NCBI GenBank assembly: GCA_024404335.1
Contig: JAKSQA010000004.1
Span: 1 to 15,928 of the forward strand
From: Mailhella sp.
GTDB taxonomy: Bacteria; Desulfobacterota; Desulfovibrionia; Desulfovibrionales; Desulfovibrionaceae
Direction of reading: 5' to 3'
Length of the DNA: 15,928 nt
The notes under the pieces: generated by a model
What the model was told of the DNA's origin: nothing
The model's database searches: none
What the model saw: only the letters and a program-made list of their open reading frames with translations
Translations under genes and position numbers: made by a program
In this document: in pieces, positions 9,354 through 15,928 of the stretch
How positions within the stretch are numbered: the first letter of the stretch is position 1
Layout of the letters: every line of letters begins with the position of its first letter

Positions 9354-9388
9354 GCGTGTCAAATCAACACCCCCCAATCGGAGTATTC

Positions 9389-12300
9389 ATGGACAAACCT
9401 ACACGTCCCCATCTTTTCGAAGTAAGCTGGGAAGTGTGCAACAAGGTAGGCGGCATCTACGAAGTCGTCGCCAGCAAGGCACAGCATGCCGTCAAGGCAT
9501 ACGACGACGAGTATTTCCTCATCGGGCCCGACACCCGCAGCAACACCGGGTTCATCGAGACGAACGAACCCCTCTGGGACGCCCTCCGCGTCGTCCTCGG
9601 CGACAAGAACCTGCGCTGCAGATTCGGCCGCTGGGACATCCCCGGGCGGCCCCGCGTCATCCTCGTCGACTTCAGGGGCAGGCATGAGCCCAACCAGATC
9701 CTCACCCAGCTCTGGGAACGCTTCGGCGTCGATTCCCTCTCCGGAGGGTGGGACTACATCGAGCCCGTCCTCTTCAGCTCCACCTGCGGCGAGGTGATCG
9801 CCGAGATCCACCAGGTGCTCGCCGCCCGCGACCACGGCCACGGCGTGGCGCAGTTCCATGAATGGATGTGCGGCGCGGGCATACTCGCCCTCAAGCAGCT
9901 GGCCCCCAGCATGGGCACCGTATTCACGACCCATGCCACCGTGCTCGGCCGCTCCATGGCCGGCAGCGGCGTCGACATCTACACCCGCATGTCGGAAATC
10001 TTCCCCTCGCAGGAAGCCGACCGCTTCGGCGTGACCGCCAAGTGCTCCATGGAGACCGTCAGCGCCCGCGAGGCCGACATCTTCACGACCGTCAGCGGCA
10101 TCACCGCCATGGAGGCCCGCTACTTCCTCGGCCGCACGCCCGACTTCGTCACCACGAACGGCCTCGACCTCACCGCCATCCACGACTTCAGCGCCGACAG
10201 GGCCACCGCGAAGGCCAACCGGAAGAAGCTCCTGGCCCCCGTGTCGAAGCTCCTCCGCCGCGAAGTCCCGGCCAAGACCCGCATCATCGTCTGCTCCGGC
10301 CGCTACGAGTTCCACAACAAGGGCGCGGACCTCTTCCTCGATGCGCTCGCGGCCGCGCGCGACCGCCTCGCCGCCGCCGGCACCCCCGTGCTCGCCCTCA
10401 TGCTCATGATGGGCGGCCACACCGGCGTCAACCCCGCCGCAGCCGGCGGAGATCCCTCCGCTGCCGCCGATCCCGCCCGCCCGGGCGCCGGATTCATCAC
10501 GGGCCACAACGTCTACGACGCGCCGAACGACCCCATCCTCACCCGCTGCCGCACCCTCGGCATCGAGAACAGGGCCGACGACCCGGTCGACGTCGTCTTC
10601 GTGCCCGCCATGCTCGACGGGAACGACGGCTTCTTCGACATGCCCTACTTCGACATCCTCTCCGGATGCGACCTCGGCATCTTCCCCTCGTGGTACGAGC
10701 CCTGGGGCTACACCCCCCATGAAAGCGCCGCCTACGGCGTGCCCACCGTCACCACCGACCTCTCCGGCTTCGGCCTCTGGATCCGCGACCTCGAGGCCAA
10801 GGTCGGCCCCCAGCGCGGCATCGAGGTCATCGCCCGCGACAAGACAGCCTACGACCAGGTGGTGAAGGCCCTCGCCGACGTCATCGTCGACTACGCCTCG
10901 TGCACCGACAAGGAACTCGACAAGCGCCGCCGCACCGTGCGCGCCGCCTCCGCCCATGCGGACTGGAGCGAGTTCTTCGGGCTGTACCGCCAGGCCTACG
11001 CCGAAGCCGACCGCAGCGCGCACCACCGCCGCCATGCCACCAACGACCACAACCTCAACCCGCTGAGCAAGACATTGGCCCCCAGACACTCCTCCATCCC
11101 CTTCATGCGCACGATCAACGCCGTATCCGAGCTCCCTTCCGAACTCAGCCGCCTCCGCGACATCGCCTCCAACCTCGGGGGGTGCTGGCAGCCCGACGCC
11201 ATGGACATGTTCGCCGGCATGGACGCCTCCCTCTGGGAATCCTGCGGCCACAATCCCCTCTACATGGTTGAGAACACCTCTCCGGAGAGGCTCCGCGAAC
11301 TCGCCGGCGACCCCGCCTTCACCGCCCGCCTCAGCAGCCTGACGGAGCGCTTCGACGCCTACATGGCGCAGCCCCTGCTCTCCGACACGCTCGAAGACGG
11401 CACGACGACCGTCTCCGCCGACCGGCCCATCGCCTACTTCTCCACCGAATACGGCATGCATGAGAGCCTGCAGCTCTACTCCGGCGGCCTGGGCGTCCTC
11501 TCCGGCGACCACCTGAAGTCCTCGAGCGACGAGCGCCTCCCCCTCATCGGCGTGGGCCTCTTCTACCTCAACGGCTACTTCCAGCAGACCGTGGACAAGA
11601 GCGGCCACCAGAACCCCGTGTACCCCGAGAACCATCCGGCGAACCTGCCGCTCGAGCCCATCCTCGACGCCGACGGCTCCCGCCTGCTGATCTCCCTGCC
11701 CCTCGGCAACCGCACCCTGTACGCCCGCGTATGGCGCCTGCAGGTCGGCCTCGTGCCGCTGTACCTCCTCGATACCAACGTGCCCGAGAACTCCGATGAC
11801 GACCGCCGCATCACCGCCCGCCTCTACGAGGCCGACCGCGACGTCCGCCTCCGCCAGGAGATCCTGCTCGGCATGGGCGGCGTGAAGATGCTCGCGGCCC
11901 TCGGCATCGCCCCCTCCGTCTGGCACATGAACGAAGGCCACTCCGCCTTCCTCATCATCGAGCGCCTCCGCCAGCACATGCGCGCCGACGAGCTCACCCT
12001 CGAAGAGGCCATGACCCTCGTCCGCAGCTCCTGCGTGTTCACCACCCATACCCCCGTGCCCGCCGGCAACGAGCGCTTCGGCGTCGACCTCATGGCGCGC
12101 TACTTCCAGCCCTACGCCTCCATGCTCGGCATGAGCTGGAGCGACTTCCTGCGCCTCGGCGTCCAGGACGGCGGCGACCCGCACAACTTCGACATGACGG
12201 TGCTCGCCCTCCGCATGTCCTCCCAGGCCAACGGCGTCAGCGCCATGCACGGCATGGTGTCGCGCCGCATGTGGCGCAACATCTGGAAGGGCTTCGACGA

Positions 12301-13669
12301 AGCCGAGCTCCCCATCTCCCACGTCACCAACGGCGTGCACACCGCTTCGTACGCAGGCCCCGCCTTCCGTCCGATGCTCGACCGCTACGTCGGCCCCAAC
12401 TGGCTCGACCTGCGCCCCGGCGACCCCGCATGGGAAAAGGTGAAGACCATTCCCGACGTCGAGTTCTGGAACGCCCGCCGCTCGCAGAAGCAGACGCTCA
12501 TCGACGCCCTGCGCGAACGCCTGCCCCTGTGCTCCGCCTATTCCGACATCTCCGGCGAGCAGCGCCAGAAGTGGCTCTCCTCCCTCACGCAGGACACCCT
12601 CATCATCGGCTTCGCCCGCCGCTTCGCCCCCTATAAGCGCGCGACTATGCTCTTCGCCGATCCCGACAGGCTCGCCCGCCTGCTCAACGACCCGAACCGC
12701 CCCGTCGTGCTCGTCATGGCCGGCAAGGCCCACCCCGCCGACGGCAAGGGCATAGAGCTCGTCGAAGACGTCGTCCGCTGGTCGCGCGACCCGCGCTTCT
12801 TCGGCAAGATCTTCTTCGTTGAGAACTACAACCTCGAAGTCTCCCGCCTGCTCTCCCGCGGCTGCGACGTATGGCTCAACACACCCCGCCGCCCCCACGA
12901 GGCCAGCGGCACCAGCGGCGAGAAGGTTCCGGTCAACGGCGGCATCAACCTCAGCATCTCCGACGGCTGGTGGGTCGAAGGCGACAACGGCGAGAACGGC
13001 TGGACCATCGGCCCGAAGGCCACCTACGCCACGCTTTCCGCCGAGCAGAACGACTACGCCGACGCCGAGAGCCTCTACCTCACCCTTGAGGACAAGGTCG
13101 TGCCCCTGTTCTTCCAGCGCTCCGGCGATTCCCTGCCCCACGGCTGGATCACCGTGGCCAAGAACTCGCTGATGAGCCTCACCGCCATGTACGGCTGCCG
13201 CCGCATGGTCTGCGACTACATGGAGAAGATCTATGTGCCCGCAGCCCGCCGCGGAAGCGCCATGGATGCCGGAAGGCAGGCCAAGGCCCGCACGCTGACC
13301 GAGTGGTACAGGACCATCCCCGGCCGCTTCAACACGGCCGCCATCGAGGCCATCGAGATCTCCGGCCTTGAAGGCGACACCGTGTACTGCGGCAAGCCCT
13401 TCACGGTGAACATGACCGTCCGCCTCGGCGACATGAAGGCCGAGGAGATCCTCGCCCAGCTCGTCATCGGCGTCTCCGACGGCATGAACTTCACCGAGTC
13501 GCCCGACATCGTCGACCTCGCCCTCGTCGAGGAGAAGGACGGCGTCTGCCGCTACACCGCCTCCTGCACGGCGAAGGCCAACGGACTGCACGCCTACGGG
13601 CTCCGCATCGTCCCCATGGCCGACCCGCTCGACCAGGTCGTACGCTCCGGCCTCGTCACCTGGGCGTAA
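9389..13669 (+). CDS. GT3 glycogen synthase fused to GT35 alpha-glucan phosphorylase
   Basis: 1426 residues in one uninterrupted frame. Residues 1 to about 545 are a eukaryote/Bacteroidetes-type GT3 glycogen synthase, a family that normally uses UDP-glucose. Marks are KVGGIYEV (19-26), HEWMCGAG (from 157), SGRYEFHNKGAD (from 303), EPWGYTPHE (E437-E445) and KRRRTVR (512-518). A basic, His-rich linker follows. From 574, RTINAVSELPSELSRL opens the DUF3417 region of the GT35 alpha-glucan phosphorylase subfamily. Then come TEYGMHESLQLYSGGLGVLSG (E687), WHMNEGHSAF (from 845), FAPYKRA (K1083) and EASGTSGEK with the candidate PLP lysine K1179. A beta-rich tail ends the protein. Met 9389 follows CGGAG and matches the GT3 N-terminus. 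The ATG at 9257 lies inside the GH57 gene and is rejected. It is last in the module, and a terminator follows 33 bp later. Confidence 0.93.
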   Translation: MDKPTRPHLFEVSWEVCNKVGGIYEVVASKAQHAVKAYDDEYFLIGPDTRSNTGFIETNEPLWDALRVVLGDKNLRCRFGRWDIPGRPRVILVDFRGRHEPNQILTQLWERFGVDSLSGGWDYIEPVLFSSTCGEVIAEIHQVLAARDHGHGVAQFHEWMCGAGILALKQLAPSMGTVFTTHATVLGRSMAGSGVDIYTRMSEIFPSQEADRFGVTAKCSMETVSAREADIFTTVSGITAMEARYFLGRTPDFVTTNGLDLTAIHDFSADRATAKANRKKLLAPVSKLLRREVPAKTRIIVCSGRYEFHNKGADLFLDALAAARDRLAAAGTPVLALMLMMGGHTGVNPAAAGGDPSAAADPARPGAGFITGHNVYDAPNDPILTRCRTLGIENRADDPVDVVFVPAMLDGNDGFFDMPYFDILSGCDLGIFPSWYEPWGYTPHESAAYGVPTVTTDLSGFGLWIRDLEAKVGPQRGIEVIARDKTAYDQVVKALADVIVDYASCTDKELDKRRRTVRAASAHADWSEFFGLYRQAYAEADRSAHHRRHATNDHNLNPLSKTLAPRHSSIPFMRTINAVSELPSELSRLRDIASNLGGCWQPDAMDMFAGMDASLWESCGHNPLYMVENTSPERLRELAGDPAFTARLSSLTERFDAYMAQPLLSDTLEDGTTTVSADRPIAYFSTEYGMHESLQLYSGGLGVLSGDHLKSSSDERLPLIGVGLFYLNGYFQQTVDKSGHQNPVYPENHPANLPLEPILDADGSRLLISLPLGNRTLYARVWRLQVGLVPLYLLDTNVPENSDDDRRITARLYEADRDVRLRQEILLGMGGVKMLAALGIAPSVWHMNEGHSAFLIIERLRQHMRADELTLEEAMTLVRSSCVFTTHTPVPAGNERFGVDLMARYFQPYASMLGMSWSDFLRLGVQDGGDPHNFDMTVLALRMSSQANGVSAMHGMVSRRMWRNIWKGFDEAELPISHVTNGVHTASYAGPAFRPMLDRYVGPNWLDLRPGDPAWEKVKTIPDVEFWNARRSQKQTLIDALRERLPLCSAYSDISGEQRQKWLSSLTQDTLIIGFARRFAPYKRATMLFADPDRLARLLNDPNRPVVLVMAGKAHPADGKGIELVEDVVRWSRDPRFFGKIFFVENYNLEVSRLLSRGCDVWLNTPRRPHEASGTSGEKVPVNGGINLSISDGWWVEGDNGENGWTIGPKATYATLSAEQNDYADAESLYLTLEDKVVPLFFQRSGDSLPHGWITVAKNSLMSLTAMYGCRRMVCDYMEKIYVPAARRGSAMDAGRQAKARTLTEWYRTIPGRFNTAAIEAIEISGLEGDTVYCGKPFTVNMTVRLGDMKAEEILAQLVIGVSDGMNFTESPDIVDLALVEEKDGVCRYTASCTAKANGLHAYGLRIVPMADPLDQVVRSGLVTWA

Positions 13670-13701
13670 TCCCCGCGGCGCATGCCGCATGAGCCGATAC
13701 T

Positions 13702-13737
13702 GAAAAGGGCCGCAGCTTGCTGCGGCCCTTTTCCTTT
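13702..13737 (+). terminator. Intrinsic terminator of the glycogen module
   Basis: A perfect 14-bp stem (13702-13715 with 13720-13733) has a CTTG loop. The right arm ends in CCCTTTTC and is followed by CTTT. It begins 33 bp after the stop codon of the fusion gene. The A-run on the left arm gives it some capacity on the minus strand too, towards which rlpA converges. Confidence 0.9.
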
Positions 13738-13907
13738 CTCCGGTATCCGCCGGATCAGCACGGCCGATCGCAGGCCCGGCATTCCTTCGGATACGAGAAG
13801 CTCCGTAAAATCATCCTATAAATGATAAACGGAATCCATTCCTTTTTAATATTTTCAGTGGTCCTGTGAAACAGAATCAGTTCAATGGGCCACAGAATCC
13901 AAGGGAA

Positions 13908-14375
13908 TCACTTTCCCCGCTTCTTCGCCCTGCGCCCCTCGTACCACGAGGGAAGCTCCAGCACCTCCATCTCCACCTGGGCGGTGCCGGCATGCAGCAT
14001 GCCGATCCTTGCGGCCGCCCCGCGGGAAAGATCGATGCAGAACCTCGCCGTCATGGGCCCCCTGTCGTTGACCTTCACGACTACGGAGCGTCCGTTGCTC
14101 CTGTTCGTCACCTTCACCCGGGTTCCGAAGGGAAGCGTGCGGTGGGCGGCCGTCATGAGGGAGGAATCGAAGCGCTCGCCGCTGGAGGTCGTCACATGGC
14201 GGGCTCCGCCATACCAGGCGGCAACGCCCCTCACCCGGTCACCGGTATGGTATGCGGCGACCTTCTCCCCCTTCACGGGAGCATAGTGCTGGTCCACGGC
14301 ACGGGCCTCGCAGTCGGACGGAAGGAACGCCGCCGCGAGCAGCAGGCACAGAAGGGCCGTAGGGAAACCTCTCAT
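13908..14375 (-). CDS. rlpA: Septal-ring RlpA-like double-psi beta-barrel protein, secreted
   Basis: 155 residues. An N-terminal signal peptide (MRGFPTALLCLLLAAAFLPS, cleavage perhaps after CEARA near 26) sends it to the periplasm. The DPBB domain (about 48-140) holds GVAAWYGG (50-57), SGERFD (65-70), TAAHRTLPFGTRVKVTN (75-91), VNDRGP (102-107) and CIDLSRGAAARIG (113-125). E67, D70, H78 and D104 match residues reported as important in Pseudomonas RlpA, a lytic transglycosylase for naked glycan strands. There is no SPOR domain and no clear lipobox; the C-terminus is short and basic (GRRAKKRGK). An ATG at 14465 is in frame, but 14375 has AAAGGAG directly upstream and starts the signal peptide, so it is preferred. 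The gene is divergent from khpA. Confidence 0.9.
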   Translation of the reverse strand: MRGFPTALLCLLLAAAFLPSDCEARAVDQHYAPVKGEKVAAYHTGDRVRGVAAWYGGARHVTTSSGERFDSSLMTAAHRTLPFGTRVKVTNRSNGRSVVVKVNDRGPMTARFCIDLSRGAAARIGMLHAGTAQVEMEVLELPSWYEGRRAKKRGK

Positions 14376-14410
14376 ATATTCTCCTTTTGCGGTATCCCCG
14401 GAAAAGACGA

Positions 14411-14447
14411 CACGGCATGCCGCCTTCGAAAGGCGGAGGATGCCGTC
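14411..14447 (-). other. Leader hairpin upstream of rlpA, terminator-like
   Basis: The stem has outer 7 bp and inner 7 bp with a 1-by-3 internal loop and a three-base apical loop. Read on the minus strand it is followed by TCGTCTTTTCC and ends 36 bases before the rlpA start codon. It could be a leader structure or attenuator of rlpA, or the terminator of an unrecognised minus-strand RNA. Confidence 0.4.
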
Positions 14448-14509
14448 AGGGGACATACGTGGCAAGACGCGCGGCCAATGGGGAGTCAGTGCTCCCGCCG
14501 CGCAGACGC

Positions 14510-14548
14510 CCCCGCTCCTGCCGGAAGCATCTCGGCAGGCCCCGCTCC
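14510..14548. repeat. 9-bp direct repeat flanking a 21-bp hairpin-forming segment
   Basis: CCCCGCTCC occurs at 14510-14518 and 14540-14548. The two copies exactly bracket 21 bases whose ends can pair (TGCCG with CGGCA). The first 12 bases of that segment, TGCCGGAAGCAT, recur at 14627-14638. Confidence 0.6.
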
Positions 14549-14744
14549 GGATACGGGATCAGCGCCCGCATGCGTCCATCCGAAGGGGCCCGGCGGAGGG
14601 CTATATCGCAGATATGATACTCCAGATGCCGGAAGCATTCAACCCTGCGCTGTTTTACATATAACAGTTTGAAATATCATACTATTGCTGTTTTCCATAC
14701 ATTCTTCCGCGAGCCATTCCGCCGTGTTTGCGGCGCCGCTCCGA

Positions 14745-14774
14745 TTGACTCGACCTCAGAAGGGGTGCTATCCT
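14745..14774 (+). promoter_or_regulatory. Candidate promoter of khpA-rimM-trmD
   Basis: A -35 box TTGACT (14745-14750, 5/6) and a -10 box TATCCT (14769-14774, 4/6) are 18 bases apart. A TG dinucleotide at 14766-14767 makes an extended -10. The start would lie near 14781, about 44 bases before the khpA start codon. Confidence 0.55.
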
Positions 14775-14824
14775 TTCCGCTCATGAATTTTTCGGGCCAG
14801 CCGAAAACGAAGAGGTACCCTTTC

Positions 14825-15061
14825 ATGCAGCAGAAAGAACTTGTGGAATTCATCGCCCGCTCCCTTGTCGACAGCCCCGACCTCGTCACGGTCACTGAGA
14901 AGGAAGGCGAACAGGGAACTGTTCTCGAGCTTGCCGTCTCCCGCGAGGACCTCGGCAAGATCATCGGCAAGCAGGGCCGCACGGCCCGGGCCATCCGCAC
15001 CCTTCTGGGCGCAGTCTCCGCCAAGAGCAGGCAGCGCGCCGTGCTTGAGATCATCGAATAA
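14825..15061 (+). CDS. khpA: KH-domain RNA-binding protein KhpA
   Basis: 78 residues, the usual length for the small bacterial KH protein (YlqC/KhpA). It starts [21 protein letters not shown] and carries the RNA-binding GxxG loop in [18 protein letters not shown] (44-61). In other bacteria it binds RNA, often with KhpB, affecting RNA stability, cell shape or division. The frame extends upstream to an ATG at 14669, but that stretch crosses the promoter and lacks family similarity; AGAGG lies upstream of 14825. The stop codon overlaps the rimM start by one base (TAATG), implying translational coupling. The position before rimM-trmD is classical. Confidence 0.93.
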   Translation: MQQKELVEFIARSLVDSPDLVTVTEKEGEQGTVLELAVSREDLGKIIGKQGRTARAIRTLLGAVSAKSRQRAVLEIIE

Positions 15062-15672
15062 TGCCCGCCTCGTCACTCGTCGTTCTGGGGCGTCTGATAA
15101 AGCCCCACGGAATCAAGGGCGAGATACGCGTGGACTACTACGCGGAATCTCCCGAACTCCTTGACTGCCCTCTCATGCTCAGAGCCGGCCGGTTCGCCCC
15201 CAGGCCCGTGCGCATCAGGGAATGGCATCTGTGGAAGGACCAGCTCATCCTCTCCATCGAAGGATGCGGCGACCGCTCCGCAGCCGAGCGCTTCAGAGGG
15301 CAGGAGCTTCTCATAGACGAATCCTTCCTCCCCGAGGCGGAGGATGACGAGCCCTATCTCCGCGACCTCATCGGACTCCAGGCCTGCCTGGAATCCGGAG
15401 AGCCCGTAGGCGAGATCGAGGACATCGACTTCCCCGCCGGGCAGGAGATATGGACCATCCGCGCCCCCGAATCCGCCGGCGGGCACGAGATACTCCTCCC
15501 CGCGGTCCCGGAGTTTGTGCTCGATATCGACCTCGAGGCCGGGAAGGCGGTCATAGCACCGCCCGAAGGGCTTCTCGACCTGTACCGCGGCAGTGCGGCG
15601 GCAGTGCAGGACGACGGCATGGATGAGGATTCCGAGCCGGAAGAGACTCCCGTCCGCAGCCGCAGGCGCTAG
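15061..15672 (+). CDS. rimM: 16S rRNA processing / 30S maturation factor RimM
   Basis: 203 residues. RimM binds ribosomal protein S19 and the head of the immature 30S subunit and helps 16S rRNA maturation. The N-terminal RimM barrel opens with LGRLIKPHGIKGEIRVDYY (9-27). The second, PRC-barrel domain runs from about 97 to 172, with YLRDLIGLQA, GEIEDIDFPAGQEIWTI and ILLPAVPEFVLDID. From about 177 there is a low-complexity tail, acidic then basic (RSRRR), beyond the usual core. It overlaps khpA by one base, and trmD starts one base after its stop codon. Confidence 0.94.
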   Translation: MPASSLVVLGRLIKPHGIKGEIRVDYYAESPELLDCPLMLRAGRFAPRPVRIREWHLWKDQLILSIEGCGDRSAAERFRGQELLIDESFLPEAEDDEPYLRDLIGLQACLESGEPVGEIEDIDFPAGQEIWTIRAPESAGGHEILLPAVPEFVLDIDLEAGKAVIAPPEGLLDLYRGSAAAVQDDGMDEDSEPEETPVRSRRR

Positions 15673-15673
15673 C

Positions 15674-15928
15674 ATGCACTACACGCTCGTCACGCTGTTC
15701 CCCGAATGGTTCGATTCGCCCCTCTCCGGCGGGCTCATGGAGCGCGCACGCAGCGCAGGCATCGTGAGCTTCTCCTTCGCCAATCCGCGCGACAAGGCGA
15801 CCGACAGGCACCGTTCCGTCGATGACAGCCCCTACGGGGGCGGTCCGGGCATGGTGCTGATGCCCTCCCCCCTCATCGGCACGCTTCGCGAGATCCCTCC
15901 CTGCAGCACGGGAAAGGGGCGCCTCATC
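15674..15928 (+). CDS. trmD: tRNA (guanine-N1-)-methyltransferase TrmD, N-terminal part
   Basis: The gene is cut by the right edge after 85 codons. TrmD methylates G37 next to the anticodon of some tRNAs using S-adenosylmethionine, which prevents +1 frameshifting; it is a dimeric SPOUT enzyme with a trefoil knot. Visible marks are the start MHYTLVTLFPEWFDSPLSGG, NPRDKATDRHRSVDDSPYGGGPGMVLMPSPL, and the order after khpA and rimM. The ATG lies one base past the rimM stop. The knot and SAM-binding residues lie outside the window. Confidence 0.95.
   Translation, partial: MHYTLVTLFPEWFDSPLSGGLMERARSAGIVSFSFANPRDKATDRHRSVDDSPYGGGPGMVLMPSPLIGTLREIPPCSTGKGRLI

Larger units (their letters stand above)
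14376..14744. other. Repeat- and hairpin-rich intergenic region between rlpA and khpA
   Basis: No convincing protein gene is seen. From left to right it holds an imperfect 14-bp hairpin at 14412-14446 (outer ACGGCAT/ATGCCGT, inner CCGCCTT/AAGGCGG) that on the minus strand is followed by a partly U-rich stretch. Next is a bulged hairpin at 14469-14503 (GCGCGGC/GCCGCGC around GGGAG/CTCCC), then a 7-bp hairpin at 14517-14539 (CCTGCCG/CGGCAGG). Direct repeats are CCCCGCTCC at 14510 and 14540, and TGCCGGAAGCAT at 14519 and 14627. The stretch 14600-14700 is AT-rich. The region must contain the rlpA promoter, which I could not place, and may encode a structured leader or a small RNA. Confidence 0.4.

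Noticed and set aside
9359..13690. 1,443-codon open frame on the minus strand opposite the fusion gene
   Set aside because: It is in exact codon register with a clearly coding strand. Its Ala/Gly/Val/Glu/Asp-rich product has no recognisable family and is explained by the NNC/NNG codon bias of the sense gene.
13831..13847. GGAAT/ATTCC followed by five T as a second terminator after the glycogen module
   Set aside because: The stem is five AT-rich pairs with a two-base loop, too weak; the 13702-13737 hairpin already explains termination.
14440..14660. A tRNA gene in the rlpA/khpA intergenic region
   Set aside because: The paired segments do not give a cloverleaf, and no T-loop motif (GTTCRANNC) is placed at the right distance.

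Overview
This is a high-GC bacterial chromosome segment with very strong C/G preference at third codon positions. The gene content suggests a sulfate-reducing deltaproteobacterium of the Desulfovibrionaceae type. The pointers are a siroheme decarboxylase (Ahb) subunit next to hemL, a TRAP transporter, and a khpA-rimM-trmD block. This placement is inferred from gene families; no marker gene settles it.

Layout. Positions 1-715 (+) hold the C-terminal part of a TRAP transporter large permease (DctM). It converges on hemL, and a perfect 18-bp bidirectional terminator lies between them. Positions 821-4305 (-) hold glk, pncC, ahbB and hemL, in transcription order. glk makes glucose-6-phosphate, pncC recycles pyridine nucleotides, and ahbB-hemL supply tetrapyrrole and alternative haem synthesis, apparently from their own promoter. 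Positions 4306-4646 are a divergent, hairpin-rich control region.

Positions 4647-13669 (+) are a four-gene glycogen module: a GH133-type debranching enzyme, a GT4 glycosyltransferase, a GH57 amylase-like enzyme and a 1426-residue protein. The large protein joins a eukaryote-like GT3 glycogen synthase to a GT35 alpha-glucan phosphorylase, so one chain carries a polymer-building and a polymer-degrading domain. A strong terminator closes the module. The divergent glucokinase fits the same pathway, because a glucosidase-type debranching enzyme releases free glucose.

Positions 13908-14375 (-) encode a small secreted RlpA-like double-psi beta-barrel protein. A 449-bp intergenic stretch full of inverted and direct repeats follows. 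Positions 14825-15928 (+) begin a translation/RNA-modification operon: khpA, rimM and the start of trmD, with a recognisable promoter just upstream. The ribosomal protein gene rpsP that often precedes khpA is absent at this position.

The most interesting item is the GT3-GT35 fusion within a compact glycogen module that has no glgB or glgC in view. Next are the overlapping, mutually exclusive hairpins in the glk/glycogen divergent region and the structured rlpA/khpA intergenic region. No CRISPR array, insertion sequence, tRNA or rRNA was seen.
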